NCBI GenBank assembly: GCA_003165315.1
Contig: PLSX01000265.1
Location: 786-38,681 of the forward strand
Reading direction: 5' to 3'
Length of the DNA stretch: 37,896 nt
Source of the DNA: Acidobacteriota bacterium
Lineage (GTDB): Bacteria; Acidobacteriota; Terriglobia; UBA7540
Shown here: positions 23,488-32,318 of the stretch, one piece after another
How the letters are laid out: each line of letters starts with the position of its first letter
Position numbering within the stretch: position 1 is the stretch's first letter
Notes under the pieces: generated by a model
The model's input: only the letters and a program-made list of their open reading frames with translations
Databases searched by the model: none
What the model was told of the DNA's origin: nothing
Position numbers and translations under genes: made by a program

Positions 23488-24787
23488 GGCGTAGAGGCAG
23501 CTCCAGGAGGGCCGTGGTACCCGCGCCGGCCTCCGATTCAAATGTCAGGCTCCCATTCAATCGTTCCGCAAACAGGCGCACCAGAAACGTTCCCAACCCC
23601 AGGCCGCGCCCAGTCCCCTTGGTGGTGAAGAACGGCTCGGAAATGCGGCGCAGGGTTTCGGTTGCCATGCCTGATCCGGAATCCTGGACGGTGAAAGCAA
23701 CCATTCCCTCCGCACATCGGGCAGCGAGAGTGACGTGCCTTCCATTCGGGCTCGATTCCAGCGCGTTCTTCACGAGCGCCATAAGCGCCTGGCGTGTGGC
23801 GTTGGCCGGGAGTGCGATATTGGCATCGTCTGCAATCTGGACGTCAATAAGGTCCGCCTGGCCGCTCACAAGCCCGTCCTTGACTTGCTTGCATATATCC
23901 TTGAGGCCAATCGGCGTTGGGAATTCACCCGCGGGCTCGCCTCCCCGCCCGCTCATTTGGCGCAGGATTTCACTGCACCTTTCCACTTCGGAGCGTATCA
24001 GCCGCGCATCCTCGGCCACGCTTGCGGTTTGGCCCATTACATTTCCGAAGAGTTCCAGCTCACGCGCTACCACGGCGATGGTGGACAGCGGAGTTCCGAG
24101 TTCATGCGCGGCCCCGGCCGCCAGGGTGGCGATGGATGCCAGCCGTTCATGGTGCGCCAGCCGCTGCTGAAACTGCAACGCTTCCTGCTCCTGACGGCGC
24201 AATGCTTCAGACACCTTGCCAATAAACACGGTGATGAGCAGCGCGCCCACCACAAAAGCTATCCACATGCCCACCAGATGGATGGAAAACCCTTCCGTGT
24301 CATGATGCCCCTCAAAGACCGGAATGCGGACGTGCGCCCAAAACAGGGAGGCAAAGCCGAGGATGGAAAGTCCTCCCAGCGTCCACGTCCACGCCTTGCT
24401 CAACACAACCGCGGACAGTGTGATTTCAACCAGAAAGAGAAGGCTGAAGGGATTTGCCGCGCCCCCCGACAACGCCAAAAGTGCGGTGAGGCAAACGGTA
24501 TCGAGAGCGAGCAGCAATCCCAGGGCAGATCGGGCCGCGAAGAAATTGGGAAAGCGATGCAAGCTGAGGTTGCTCGCAGCCGTCACCGCCAGCGGAATCG
24601 CCATCCACTGCAAGGGTAGCGAAATATGAAACAAATAATGGGTGAGAAGGATGAGAAGGAACTGCCCCATCAGCATTCCGTCCCGCAGCTTGGCGATCCA
24701 GGGAAGTGCGAGGCTGGGTGCGACCTCACCGGCCGGCCGTAAATCGGGCGGCGATGGGTGGTGATTTTCTGTTACGCAGACTCGCAT
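23471..24787 (-). CDS. regB: RegB/PrrB-type redox sensor histidine kinase
   Basis: This is a 438-residue membrane kinase. Residues 40-192 hold about six hydrophobic segments, and in this region GGAANPF at 108-114 matches the GGxxNPF quinone-binding heptapeptide of RegB. After a coiled linker the phosphorylation site is H228 in AAHELGTPLSTI, the RegB H-box. C271 (ERCSEIL), 43 residues later, is close to where R. capsulatus RegB has its redox-active Cys265. The ATPase domain shows VKNALES (N box), DSGSGMA, EPFFTTKGTGRGLGLGTFLV and GAGTTALLELPL. It should sense the quinone pool or redox state and phosphorylate the RegA-type protein, with which it overlaps. The ATG at 24787 is the likely start. 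Confidence 0.92.
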   Translation of the reverse strand: MRVCVTENHHPSPPDLRPAGEVAPSLALPWIAKLRDGMLMGQFLLILLTHYLFHISLPLQWMAIPLAVTAASNLSLHRFPNFFAARSALGLLLALDTVCLTALLALSGGAANPFSLLFLVEITLSAVVLSKAWTWTLGGLSILGFASLFWAHVRIPVFEGHHDTEGFSIHLVGMWIAFVVGALLITVFIGKVSEALRRQEQEALQFQQRLAHHERLASIATLAAGAAHELGTPLSTIAVVARELELFGNVMGQTASVAEDARLIRSEVERCSEILRQMSGRGGEPAGEFPTPIGLKDICKQVKDGLVSGQADLIDVQIADDANIALPANATRQALMALVKNALESSPNGRHVTLAARCAEGMVAFTVQDSGSGMATETLRRISEPFFTTKGTGRGLGLGTFLVRLFAERLNGSLTFESEAGAGTTALLELPLRHGGKG

Positions 24788-24831
24788 CTGTTCTCACTAT
24801 ACTGGACGAAATAAGTCATCAGGCATTCGGC

Positions 24832-24880
24832 TGTAGCGGCGGTCACCGACCGCCGTCGTCGATCGGAGATCGACGCTACA
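24832..24880. repeat. REP-type cloverleaf repeat
   Basis: An outer stem TGTAGC/GCTACA (24832-24837, 24875-24880) encloses two perfect 7-bp hairpins: GGCGGTC-ACC-GACCGCC (24838-24854) and GTCGATC-GGA-GATCGAC (24858-24874). The 332-bp gap between the kinase and copper receptor genes also holds the GCGNC dyad at 24983-24999. Confidence 0.85.
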
Positions 24881-24958
24881 ATTTACGTCGGGTTGGCAAC
24901 GCTGTTCCGCTTGAACTTTCGTTCCTGAGTATCACACAAACCAGGTTTTCCGGAATAT

Positions 24959-25000
24959 GGCAAAGAGGCCAGTTGGGGGTGGTGCGTCAATTTGCCGCAC
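24959..25000 (+). promoter_or_regulatory. Predicted RegA-type site upstream of the copper receptor
   Basis: The core is TGCGTCAATTTGCCGCA (24983-24999), which fits GCGNC-N5-GNCGC. It is preceded by GGCAAAGAGGC and TGGTG. An almost identical module (27590-27630) precedes the methyltransferase gene. Known RegA/PrrA sites are degenerate GCGNC...GNCGC dyads. The core ends 120 bp before the receptor start and the regA/regB operon lies just upstream on the other strand. Binding is inferred. Confidence 0.55.
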
Positions 25001-25119
25001 TCGCGCCGAGGGGTGCCGGCAGTAAGATGTCGCTTACATTTTCGCGAGAGTGGAAAATCCTTCTCGCCAATCCTTTTGCGTTGCATCAATGCCGTTGAAC
25101 ACCATCCAAGGGGTGAACG

Positions 25120-27534
25120 ATGAATGCCGACACGGGAACGACACGCATCCGAGTCGCGCTGCCGCTTGCAATTTTGACAACAATCCTATTCGGCGTGGCC
25201 ATTGTTCAAGGTGAGCCCGGCAAGGCCGCCTTGACTGGAAGCGTCCTGGATCCCTCTGGCCACTACGTTTCCGGCGCCGTGGTGACGTTGGTTGAGTCCA
25301 CCACTGGTCTTACCAAAACTGTGGTGAGTGGCAGTTCCGGGCAATATGGATTTCCGGAATTACCCGCAGGGACATACCATCTCAAAGTCAGTTATCCAAA
25401 CTTTGCGCCCTACTCACAGGATGTTGCTTTGCCGGGCAACGAAGCCCGCAACCTGGACGTGACGCTCCAACTTCCTGCCAAAAAGGAATCCATCACCGTC
25501 ACGGCGCAATTACCGGGTGTCTATAGTCCGGTTTCAGGAATCCAACGCGAGATGAACGACGGCGATCATGTGCGGAGCCTTAACGCCGCGGAACTTCTCG
25601 GAAACCTGCCTGGCGTCAGCCTGCGGGATAACGGTGACCTTGCCACCATGCCGCTGCTGCATGGAATGGGGGACGAACGCGCCAAGGTGGTGGTGGACGG
25701 CATGACGGTCTCTTCATCATGCCCGAACCACATGAACCCACCACTTTCCTACATTGACCCGTCCGCTGTGAGCGAAGTGAATGTAATGGCGGGCATCACC
25801 CCGGTCAGCATGGGCGGCGACAGCATTGGGGGTACGATTTCCGTCGATGCAGCTCCGCCGGCCTTCGGACGACCCGGCGAACGCCTGCACAATGACGGCG
25901 ACCTTTCCACCTTCTTTCGCAGCAACGGCCAAAGCTATGGAACTTCGCTAACGGACTCCGTCTCCAACCAAAATTTCAGCCTGGGGTACAGCGGGTCGTG
26001 GACCAACACCAACGATTACCGCGACGGGGGTGGGCACTTGGTGACGTCCACCTACGCCCAACACGCGGATAACACCGTGACTCTGGCGGCACAGGGCGCA
26101 GGCAACCTGTTCATCCTCCGGGCGGGACTACAGAACACTCCCTATCAGGGTTTTCCCAATCAGCAGATGGACATGGTGGGAAACCGCTCCCAGTTTCTGA
26201 ACTTTCGCTTCCGCCGTGACCTTGGCTGGGGCGTGCTTGACGCGCGCACTTTCTGGCAGAACGTCAGGCACGAGATGAACATTGGCAATGATAAGTCAAC
26301 TTTTCCCATGGCCATGTGGATGCCCATGGATACGCATGGAAGAGACCTGGGGTATTCGGTAAAACTCGAAATTCCACTTTCGGAGCGGCACACGTTTCAG
26401 TTGGGCAATGAGTTCCAGCGATTTGTGCTGGATGATACATGGCCTGCCGTCGCCGGAACCGCGCCCTATATGGGGCCCAACACGTTCGTCAATATCAATG
26501 ATGGTCATCGTACGCGCCTCGCGTGGTTCGCTGAAGTTGCCAGCAAGTGGAACTCGCAGTGGACCACGCTGCTCGGCGTCCGCAATGATACCGTCTGGAT
26601 GAATACGGGCCCGGTCAGTGGCTACTCGTCGGATCCGATGTATGCCATGGACGCGGATGCGTTCAATTCCGTGAGCCGGGGGCGAACCGATATCGACCTT
26701 GACCTGACCGCGCTCACCCGCTACGAGCCGAACCGTCACTTCACTTTCGAAATGGGGTACGCGCGCAAGACCCGCGCCCCCAACCTCTATGAACGTTATG
26801 CCTGGTCCACCGATTGGATGACCAGTGGAATGATTAACTGGTTTGGTGACGGCAACTATTACGTGGGCAACGTCAGCCTGAAGCCGGAAATCGCCCACAC
26901 CGCAAGCGCCACCGCAAGCTGGCATGACCGCGCCCGCAAGGTGTGGGAGATCAAAGCCACCCCCTACTTTACTTACATCCGCGATTATATCGACGTGAAC
27001 GAACTGGCCACCCAGACTTATGGCGCAAGCACTTTTTCTCAACTGCAATTTGCCAATCATAACGCCAGGATTTACGGCGCCGATCTGACCGGAGAGTTTG
27101 CCCTATGGAATAGCGCCAGATTCGGCCGGGGCGAGATTACCGACCTCTCAGGATGGCTGCACGGCAGGCGGCTTGATACGGGAACAGGGCTCTACCAAAT
27201 GATGCCGCTCAACACCCGGCTCGGCTTCACCGAGAAGCTTAAAGGATGGACCGCCGGTCCCGAGGTCCAACTGGTGGATCGCAAGTCCGACGTCGACCCC
27301 CTCCGTTTCGAACCAAGAACCCCCGGTTACACACTTCTGAACTTCAATGCCGGCTATCGATTGCATCACCTGCGGATCGATGCCGGGGCCAATAATCTGC
27401 TGAACAAATATTATTTTCTCCCCCTCGGCGGCGTGAACTTTGACGATTTCCAGGCGAGCGGTTGGATGAACCAGATCCTGCCCCTGACCGGCCCGGGCCG
27501 TTCATTCTATGTCGGCCTGAATGTTCCCTTTTGA
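25120..27534 (+). CDS. TonB-dependent outer-membrane receptor with OprC-like copper-binding pattern
   Basis: This is an 804-residue outer-membrane receptor. A signal/anchor segment (12-30) is followed by a carboxypeptidase-regulatory-like beta domain (about 36-118, GSVLDPSGHYVSGAVVTLVE), a plug (about 140-250) and a beta-barrel that ends in the aromatic residue of NVPF. In the plug, C201-P-N-H-M205 fits CxxxM, followed by NPPLSYIDPSAVSEVNVMAG and MGGDSIGGTI, as in copper-type TonB receptors. In the barrel H384-E-M386 fits HxM, and MAMWMPM is next to it. In Pseudomonas OprC, copper is held by CxxxM and HxM motifs about 180 residues apart; here the spacing is 183. Copper uptake is therefore a well-supported inference. 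The RegA-type dyad lies 120 bp upstream. Confidence 0.9.
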   Translation: MNADTGTTRIRVALPLAILTTILFGVAIVQGEPGKAALTGSVLDPSGHYVSGAVVTLVESTTGLTKTVVSGSSGQYGFPELPAGTYHLKVSYPNFAPYSQDVALPGNEARNLDVTLQLPAKKESITVTAQLPGVYSPVSGIQREMNDGDHVRSLNAAELLGNLPGVSLRDNGDLATMPLLHGMGDERAKVVVDGMTVSSSCPNHMNPPLSYIDPSAVSEVNVMAGITPVSMGGDSIGGTISVDAAPPAFGRPGERLHNDGDLSTFFRSNGQSYGTSLTDSVSNQNFSLGYSGSWTNTNDYRDGGGHLVTSTYAQHADNTVTLAAQGAGNLFILRAGLQNTPYQGFPNQQMDMVGNRSQFLNFRFRRDLGWGVLDARTFWQNVRHEMNIGNDKSTFPMAMWMPMDTHGRDLGYSVKLEIPLSERHTFQLGNEFQRFVLDDTWPAVAGTAPYMGPNTFVNINDGHRTRLAWFAEVASKWNSQWTTLLGVRNDTVWMNTGPVSGYSSDPMYAMDADAFNSVSRGRTDIDLDLTALTRYEPNRHFTFEMGYARKTRAPNLYERYAWSTDWMTSGMINWFGDGNYYVGNVSLKPEIAHTASATASWHDRARKVWEIKATPYFTYIRDYIDVNELATQTYGASTFSQLQFANHNARIYGADLTGEFALWNSARFGRGEITDLSGWLHGRRLDTGTGLYQMMPLNTRLGFTEKLKGWTAGPEVQLVDRKSDVDPLRFEPRTPGYTLLNFNAGYRLHHLRIDAGANNLLNKYYFLPLGGVNFDDFQASGWMNQILPLTGPGRSFYVGLNVPF

Positions 27535-27589
27535 ACTCCCCGTGTTATAGACCGACGACTTTTCCTTCGAACCTGCCCGGAAAAAGCAC

Positions 27590-27630
27590 GGCAAAAAGGC
27601 AGCAACGCGTGGTGCGACAATATGCCGCAT
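27590..27630 (+). promoter_or_regulatory. Predicted RegA-type site upstream of the methyltransferase
   Basis: The core TGCGACAATATGCCGCA (27613-27629) fits GCGNC-N5-GNCGC and differs from the site at 24983-24999 at only two positions. It is preceded by GGCAAAAAGGC and TGGTG, as there. It ends 100 bp before the methyltransferase start. Confidence 0.55.
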
Positions 27631-27729
27631 CGACATGCTCAGTACTTCTCTTTACGATCCAATCTTGGGCTTGAATTGAAGACCCGCCGGGTGCTTTGGC
27701 ATCGGACCCCTAAAACCTACGGAGACAGA

Positions 27730-28413
27730 ATGCAATCTTTGGGCAAGATCAGCCGAAGGGCGGCCATGCAATCGCTCGCATTGTTCCCCGCTGTGTCTGC
27801 GGTTGCTCTTCAGGGGCTCTCGGCCACCGATCAAATTGGCGATGTATGGAATGGGGTCTATTCCCATCAGGATTCAGGTGTTCCAAGTTTTCCCAATCGT
27901 TTTCTGGCGGAAATGGTGCAAGGCCGCAAGCCGGGCCGGGCGCTTGATGTCGGAATGGGCCAGGGCCGGAACTCCCTCTTTCTGGCGCGCCTGGGCTGGG
28001 ATGTAACCGGCGTCGACGTTTCCGATCAGGGAATTGACCTGGCAAAGAAGGAAGCCGCGCGCCTGGGACTCACAATGAACTACGTCTTGTCGGATGTTTC
28101 CGCGTTCGACCTGGGCAGGGATCGGTGGGACCTGATTGTCGGTGTCTATGTGGGTAGAGAAATTCTGTTTCAGGCTTCCCACCTCACGGACGGACTCGCC
28201 TCTGGCGGCCTCCTGGTGGTGGAGCACTACCGCCGCGACGTAGGCCGCACGTCAGTGTCTGGAGGCAGGCTCGGCTACCCGATCAATGCACTGCTTGAGA
28301 CGTTTGTTCCCTCCCTGCGCATTGTTCGCTATGAGGAGGTTCTGGATTTTCCCGACTGGGGAGACCCGGGAGAGAGGGCTCCGCTGGTTCGTATGTTGGC
28401 CAGCAAGGGATGA
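27730..28413 (+). CDS. SAM-dependent methyltransferase with a twin-arginine leader
   Basis: This is a 227-residue class I SAM-dependent methyltransferase of the TehB-like group. Motif I is ALDVGMGQGRNSLFLARLG at 71-89, the acidic motif II residue is D96 in VTGVDVSDQG, followed by YVLSDVSAFDL and DLIVGVY (motifs III-IV). Before the fold comes SRRAAMQSLALFPAVSAVAL (8-27), which resembles a Tat signal. That is odd, because SAM is not normally available in the periplasm. The start at 27730 is supported by GGAG five bases upstream; the GTG/ATG-type start further upstream (27622) lies inside the conserved promoter dyad. It sits between two TonB receptors, 195 bp after the first and 87 bp before the second. 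A substrate such as a metalloid or metallophore is conjecture. Confidence 0.82.
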   Translation: MQSLGKISRRAAMQSLALFPAVSAVALQGLSATDQIGDVWNGVYSHQDSGVPSFPNRFLAEMVQGRKPGRALDVGMGQGRNSLFLARLGWDVTGVDVSDQGIDLAKKEAARLGLTMNYVLSDVSAFDLGRDRWDLIVGVYVGREILFQASHLTDGLASGGLLVVEHYRRDVGRTSVSGGRLGYPINALLETFVPSLRIVRYEEVLDFPDWGDPGERAPLVRMLASKG

Positions 28414-28500
28414 GTTTCAAGGGCTCTCAAGGCGATTGAGCCTCCGCCGTTGGTATGCGAAGCGCTTTTGTAGAGACCAAGGCAGTGGAAAGAGGAATGT

Positions 28501-30948
28501 ATGGTTCGACTCAGAAGATGTCTTTCAGCTCTTTTGTTTGCGGTGTTGGTGGGGGCGAGTGCATGGGCGGTGCCCCAAACCGCAGATTCGCACACCATCC
28601 GGGGCGGCGTTGAGGATACCTCGGGCAGTGCGATTGCGGGCGCGCACATCACGCTGCGCGATGCTGAGGGAGCGGCGATAAGTACGACCTCTTCTGATGC
28701 CGAAGGGCATTTTGTGATTTCGGGTGCCGCGCCCGGGAAGTACATACTGGTGACAGAAAGCAAGAGTTTTCTGGCAACGCACACCGATGTTGTAATTCCG
28801 CACTCTGCCGCCCCCGAGACAGAACTGCGCATCACGATGCGCGTGGCCGGAGTGCATCAAACTGTCACGGTCACGGAGTCAGGCTCTTATGTGGTTCCAG
28901 ATGCCATTGCCGGCACAAAAGTGGAATTGCCTCTCATGGAGACTCCTGTGGCGGTGCAGGTCATTCCGCATCAGGTGTTGCAGGACCAGCAAACCATCAA
29001 CCTGGTGGACGCACTGGTGAACGTGAGCGGCGTGGCTCCGACGAATGATTCCTATGGAACGTCTGACAGCTTCTCCATTCGGGGCTTCGATGCCAACTCG
29101 CTTCTTTATCAGGACGGGTTGAAGCTGGATCAGTACAGCTCCTCCGGCTTTCAACAGGACATGGCGAACGTTGAGGAGATTCAGGTGGTCAAGGGGCCCG
29201 CCTCCGTGCTCTATGGGCAGGCTGAACCCGGCGGGCTGGTGGACGTCGTCACCAAAAAGCCGCGCCCCGACCGGTTGACCGACGTGGAGCAGCAGTTCAG
29301 CAACCACCGGTTCTTCCGCACCACCGCCGACGTTGACCAGCCGCTCATCAAGGATAAGCTCCTCTTCCGCTTCGTGCTGGACGGCACAGATGCGAACTCC
29401 TTCCGCGATTTCATCCACACCAATGAGTTCAACATCTACCCGTCACTCACGTGGCGGCCTTCCAAAGCCGTGGACCTGACAGTTCAGACAGCCTACGAAA
29501 CCGGCTCCAACATGCTCGACAATGGGCTTCCCTTCGTCAGCAACGGCAGCGCCACCACAGCGGCCAACGACACCTGGATTGCAACGGTGCCAACCAGCAG
29601 CAACTTCGTTGATTACGGGACCAACGTCAACAATATCGGCCAATACAGCTTCAAGCCCACGCTGAACATCCGGCTGGGTGAAGATTGGCAGCTCCGCCTG
29701 CAGTTCAAGTACGAAAGCATCAACAATCCCTCAGGGGTTGACGAGTACTACGCAGGCGACGTCGACGCCAGGGGCGATCTCCAGCGGATCGCCTTCGCTT
29801 CGCCTCAATTTCGCCATCTGAGCGACCAGGTGATGGCAGATCTTCCCGGCAAGTTTTCCATCGGGCCGGTCAAGAATACTTTTCTGGCAGGGTTTGATTT
29901 TTATCGGGAAAGCGGAGGCTGGTTCGGCAACCAGAGCCTTGCCCCCGCCGCCATCAACATCAACAGCCCCGTCTATAACCAATCCTACGGTACGCTTGAT
30001 CCCAGCGGGAACATCTGGGCTACTCAGCTCTGGGCTGAATATGGTGCTTACGCTCAGGACGTGGTGGAACTGCCCAAAAAGGTCTTTATTCTTGCCGGCC
30101 TCCGCATGAACTGGTCCGAGGAGCAGGAGAACATCACCACAGCGAGCCCGTACTCCTACTCCCCCAACTATATTCACGACCGGCCCCTTACGCCTCGCAC
30201 GGGATTGCTCTGGGAACCGAACCAGCACGTGAGCCTTTACAGCTCCTACACCTCAAATTATGGTGCCTCGGCACTCTATGCCTTCACGGCGAATGGCGCG
30301 CCCCTCCCGCCGGAGTCGGCCAACCAGGTGGAGTTCGGCATCAAGACGGAATGGCTGGACCGGCGGCTCAGCGCCTCCACCGCGGTCTACCGCATCATCA
30401 AACACAACATTCCAACCGCCGACCCGAAGAACCCGATTTACATCATCGCCATTGGCACAGCGCGTACCCAGGGGATCGAGTTCGATGTCTCGGGCCAAGT
30501 CACACATACGTTGCGCGTGATCGGTGGTTACTCCTCCCTGCAGGCGCTGACCACCAATGACACCAACTACCCCAGTATGGAAGGGCTTCCATTTCCCAGT
30601 GTGCCACACAACTTGGGCAGCTTGTGGGGTGTTTGGGAATCTCAGCGGCGCATTCTGCGCGGGCTTAAGCTCGGGGCCGGCATGCAAACGCGCTCCGGCG
30701 AGCAGGCCTATGAGTACGATGTGGATCCGAACTCGTTCAATCCCTACTATCTGGCGGACCGCATCCCATCGTTTGCCATCGTCAATTTCATGGCGGGATA
30801 CGAGCATGCCGTCGGAAAGGTGCGCATCAGTGGTCAGATCAACGTCAATAACCTCCTGAACCGGCGTTACTTCAGCAACGTAAATCCCAACCAGGCTTTG
30901 CCAGGTGCGCCCTTCACTTTGATTCCTGCGCTACAAATCAGATTCTGA
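28501..30948 (+). CDS. TonB-dependent siderophore-type receptor
   Basis: This 815-residue outer-membrane receptor has a signal peptide (1-22, ending AWA), a carboxypeptidase-regulatory-like domain at about 28-112 (IRGGVEDTSGSAIAGAHITL), and a plug of the FhuA/FpvA siderophore class. The plug shows LPLMETPVAVQVIPHQVL, LVDALVNVSGVAP, FSIRGFDANSLLYQDGLKL and VEEIQVVKGPASVLYGQAEP then GGLVDVVTKKP. The barrel closes with an aromatic C-terminus (LIPALQIRF). It should take up a ferric siderophore or similar chelate using TonB energy. AAAGAGGA precedes the ATG. The PepSY protein gene follows after 26 bp, so the two form an operon. No Fur box was recognised upstream. Confidence 0.92.
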   Translation: MVRLRRCLSALLFAVLVGASAWAVPQTADSHTIRGGVEDTSGSAIAGAHITLRDAEGAAISTTSSDAEGHFVISGAAPGKYILVTESKSFLATHTDVVIPHSAAPETELRITMRVAGVHQTVTVTESGSYVVPDAIAGTKVELPLMETPVAVQVIPHQVLQDQQTINLVDALVNVSGVAPTNDSYGTSDSFSIRGFDANSLLYQDGLKLDQYSSSGFQQDMANVEEIQVVKGPASVLYGQAEPGGLVDVVTKKPRPDRLTDVEQQFSNHRFFRTTADVDQPLIKDKLLFRFVLDGTDANSFRDFIHTNEFNIYPSLTWRPSKAVDLTVQTAYETGSNMLDNGLPFVSNGSATTAANDTWIATVPTSSNFVDYGTNVNNIGQYSFKPTLNIRLGEDWQLRLQFKYESINNPSGVDEYYAGDVDARGDLQRIAFASPQFRHLSDQVMADLPGKFSIGPVKNTFLAGFDFYRESGGWFGNQSLAPAAININSPVYNQSYGTLDPSGNIWATQLWAEYGAYAQDVVELPKKVFILAGLRMNWSEEQENITTASPYSYSPNYIHDRPLTPRTGLLWEPNQHVSLYSSYTSNYGASALYAFTANGAPLPPESANQVEFGIKTEWLDRRLSASTAVYRIIKHNIPTADPKNPIYIIAIGTARTQGIEFDVSGQVTHTLRVIGGYSSLQALTTNDTNYPSMEGLPFPSVPHNLGSLWGVWESQRRILRGLKLGAGMQTRSGEQAYEYDVDPNSFNPYYLADRIPSFAIVNFMAGYEHAVGKVRISGQINVNNLLNRRYFSNVNPNQALPGAPFTLIPALQIRF

Positions 30949-30974
30949 GCCAGGGGCAAACCAGGAGAGATTTC

Positions 30975-32216
30975 ATGCCGGGAAAATTTGGAATCAGGGA
31001 GGTCAGCATCCTGCTTCATCGCTGGACAGGATTGCTGATGGCAGTTTTTTTGATCATCGTAGGGCTGACGGGTTCCCTCCTGGCCTTCCAGAACGAGATT
31101 GATCGGCTGCTCAATCCAGAGCTGCACGTCCTCAACCCACCTCATCGGCCCCCGCTGGACCTGGCCACGCTGGCCGAGCGCGCCGAGGACTCCGACCCGC
31201 ATCTGCGTGTCGATTATTTCTGGATCGACGAGGACCAGGCGCACATGATCGTGGGCGGACGCACCGACCCGGCAACAGGGAAGCGGTATGAACTGGGTTT
31301 CGCTGAACTCATTCTCGATCCCTGGAGTGGGTCCGTTCTTGGCAAAGGCGGTATGGAAGAAGAGTGGCACCGGCGAGAGCCCTGGCGCCGCAAAGTTTTT
31401 CCTTTCATCTACAGCCTGCACACCAGCCTGGCCACCAACACAACCACTGGCTGGAGAATGATCGGAGTTGTCGCTTTACTTTGGACCTTGGACAGCTTTG
31501 TGGGTTTCTACCTAACCCTGCCGCGCAGCCCCGGCCCCTTCTGGCCGAGGTGGCGGCAGGCATGGAAGGTCAAGTGGAATGCCAACTCGTTGCGCATGCA
31601 GTTTGACCTGCACCGGGCGGGTGGACTCTGGCTGTGGCCTTTACTCTTCGTTTTCGGGTGGTCGAGCGTGATGCTGGGACTGACGCCCGTCTATGAACCG
31701 GTCATGAAGCACGTTTTCGATTACGTTCCCATGGATGAAAGCGTCGCCAAGAACTCATTGCTGAAGCCGATTGACGCAGGCGCGCTCACCTGGCGACAGG
31801 CCCAGGAGGCGGGTGAACGCGCCATGGCGGAGCAGGCGGCGTTGCACCGTTTTACCATCGAGCGGCCTTATGGCATGGCCTATATCGATCTGTACGGCGC
31901 CTATACGTATTGCGTCCGCTCCAGCATTGATTTTCGCGGCCACGGCTGGGATACAACGGTTCTGGTGGATGGCAACACGGGCCGGCTCCGCGACGTCGAC
32001 CTGCCCCACGGCCAGCACTTCGGCAACTCCATCTCCACCCTGCTTTGGGGCATCCACTATGGCGACCTGCGCGACTGGCTGCCTTACCGCAGCTTCATCT
32101 TTTTGTTCGGGCTTTTCCTCAGTGTGATTTCTTACACCGGCGTTTATATTTGGTGGAAAAAGCGAAAAGGGAGAATCCTCGCGGCCACCCCACGCCGGTT
32201 TGCCGGGAGCAAATGA
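30975..32216 (+). CDS. PepSY-associated transmembrane protein (PiuB-like)
   Basis: This is a 413-residue inner-membrane protein of the PepSY-TM family (COG3182), found with siderophore receptors and thought to act as a periplasmic ferric-chelate reductase or uptake helper. There are four membrane segments: LHRWTGLLMAVFLIIVGLTG (14-33), IGVVALLWTLDSFVGFYLTL, GGLWLWPLLFVFGWSSVMLG and FIFLFGLFLSVISYTGVYIW. The first segment is preceded by the family's LHRW histidine, and the second follows IYSLHTSLA. PepSY-like domains lie in the two periplasmic loops. The C-terminus is WWKKRKGR, basic and cytoplasmic. AGGAGAG lies seven bases before the ATG. The spacing of 26 bp from the receptor gene and the common strand point to one transcript. 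Confidence 0.9.
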   Translation: MPGKFGIREVSILLHRWTGLLMAVFLIIVGLTGSLLAFQNEIDRLLNPELHVLNPPHRPPLDLATLAERAEDSDPHLRVDYFWIDEDQAHMIVGGRTDPATGKRYELGFAELILDPWSGSVLGKGGMEEEWHRREPWRRKVFPFIYSLHTSLATNTTTGWRMIGVVALLWTLDSFVGFYLTLPRSPGPFWPRWRQAWKVKWNANSLRMQFDLHRAGGLWLWPLLFVFGWSSVMLGLTPVYEPVMKHVFDYVPMDESVAKNSLLKPIDAGALTWRQAQEAGERAMAEQAALHRFTIERPYGMAYIDLYGAYTYCVRSSIDFRGHGWDTTVLVDGNTGRLRDVDLPHGQHFGNSISTLLWGIHYGDLRDWLPYRSFIFLFGLFLSVISYTGVYIWWKKRKGRILAATPRRFAGSK

Positions 32217-32318
32217 AGGATCACCCTATTGAATGATGGGAGTCAGCGGATCACCCGCGGAATGCAATAGATCTTTTGGACTTGTTACGCCAGGTTGGTC
32301 CAGAGGGTGAACCATCGG

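Noticed and set aside
23325-24619. Long plus-strand open frames over the kinase
   Set aside because: They are antisense to the regA/regB genes, whose motifs are unmistakable; GC-rich sequence gives such shadows.
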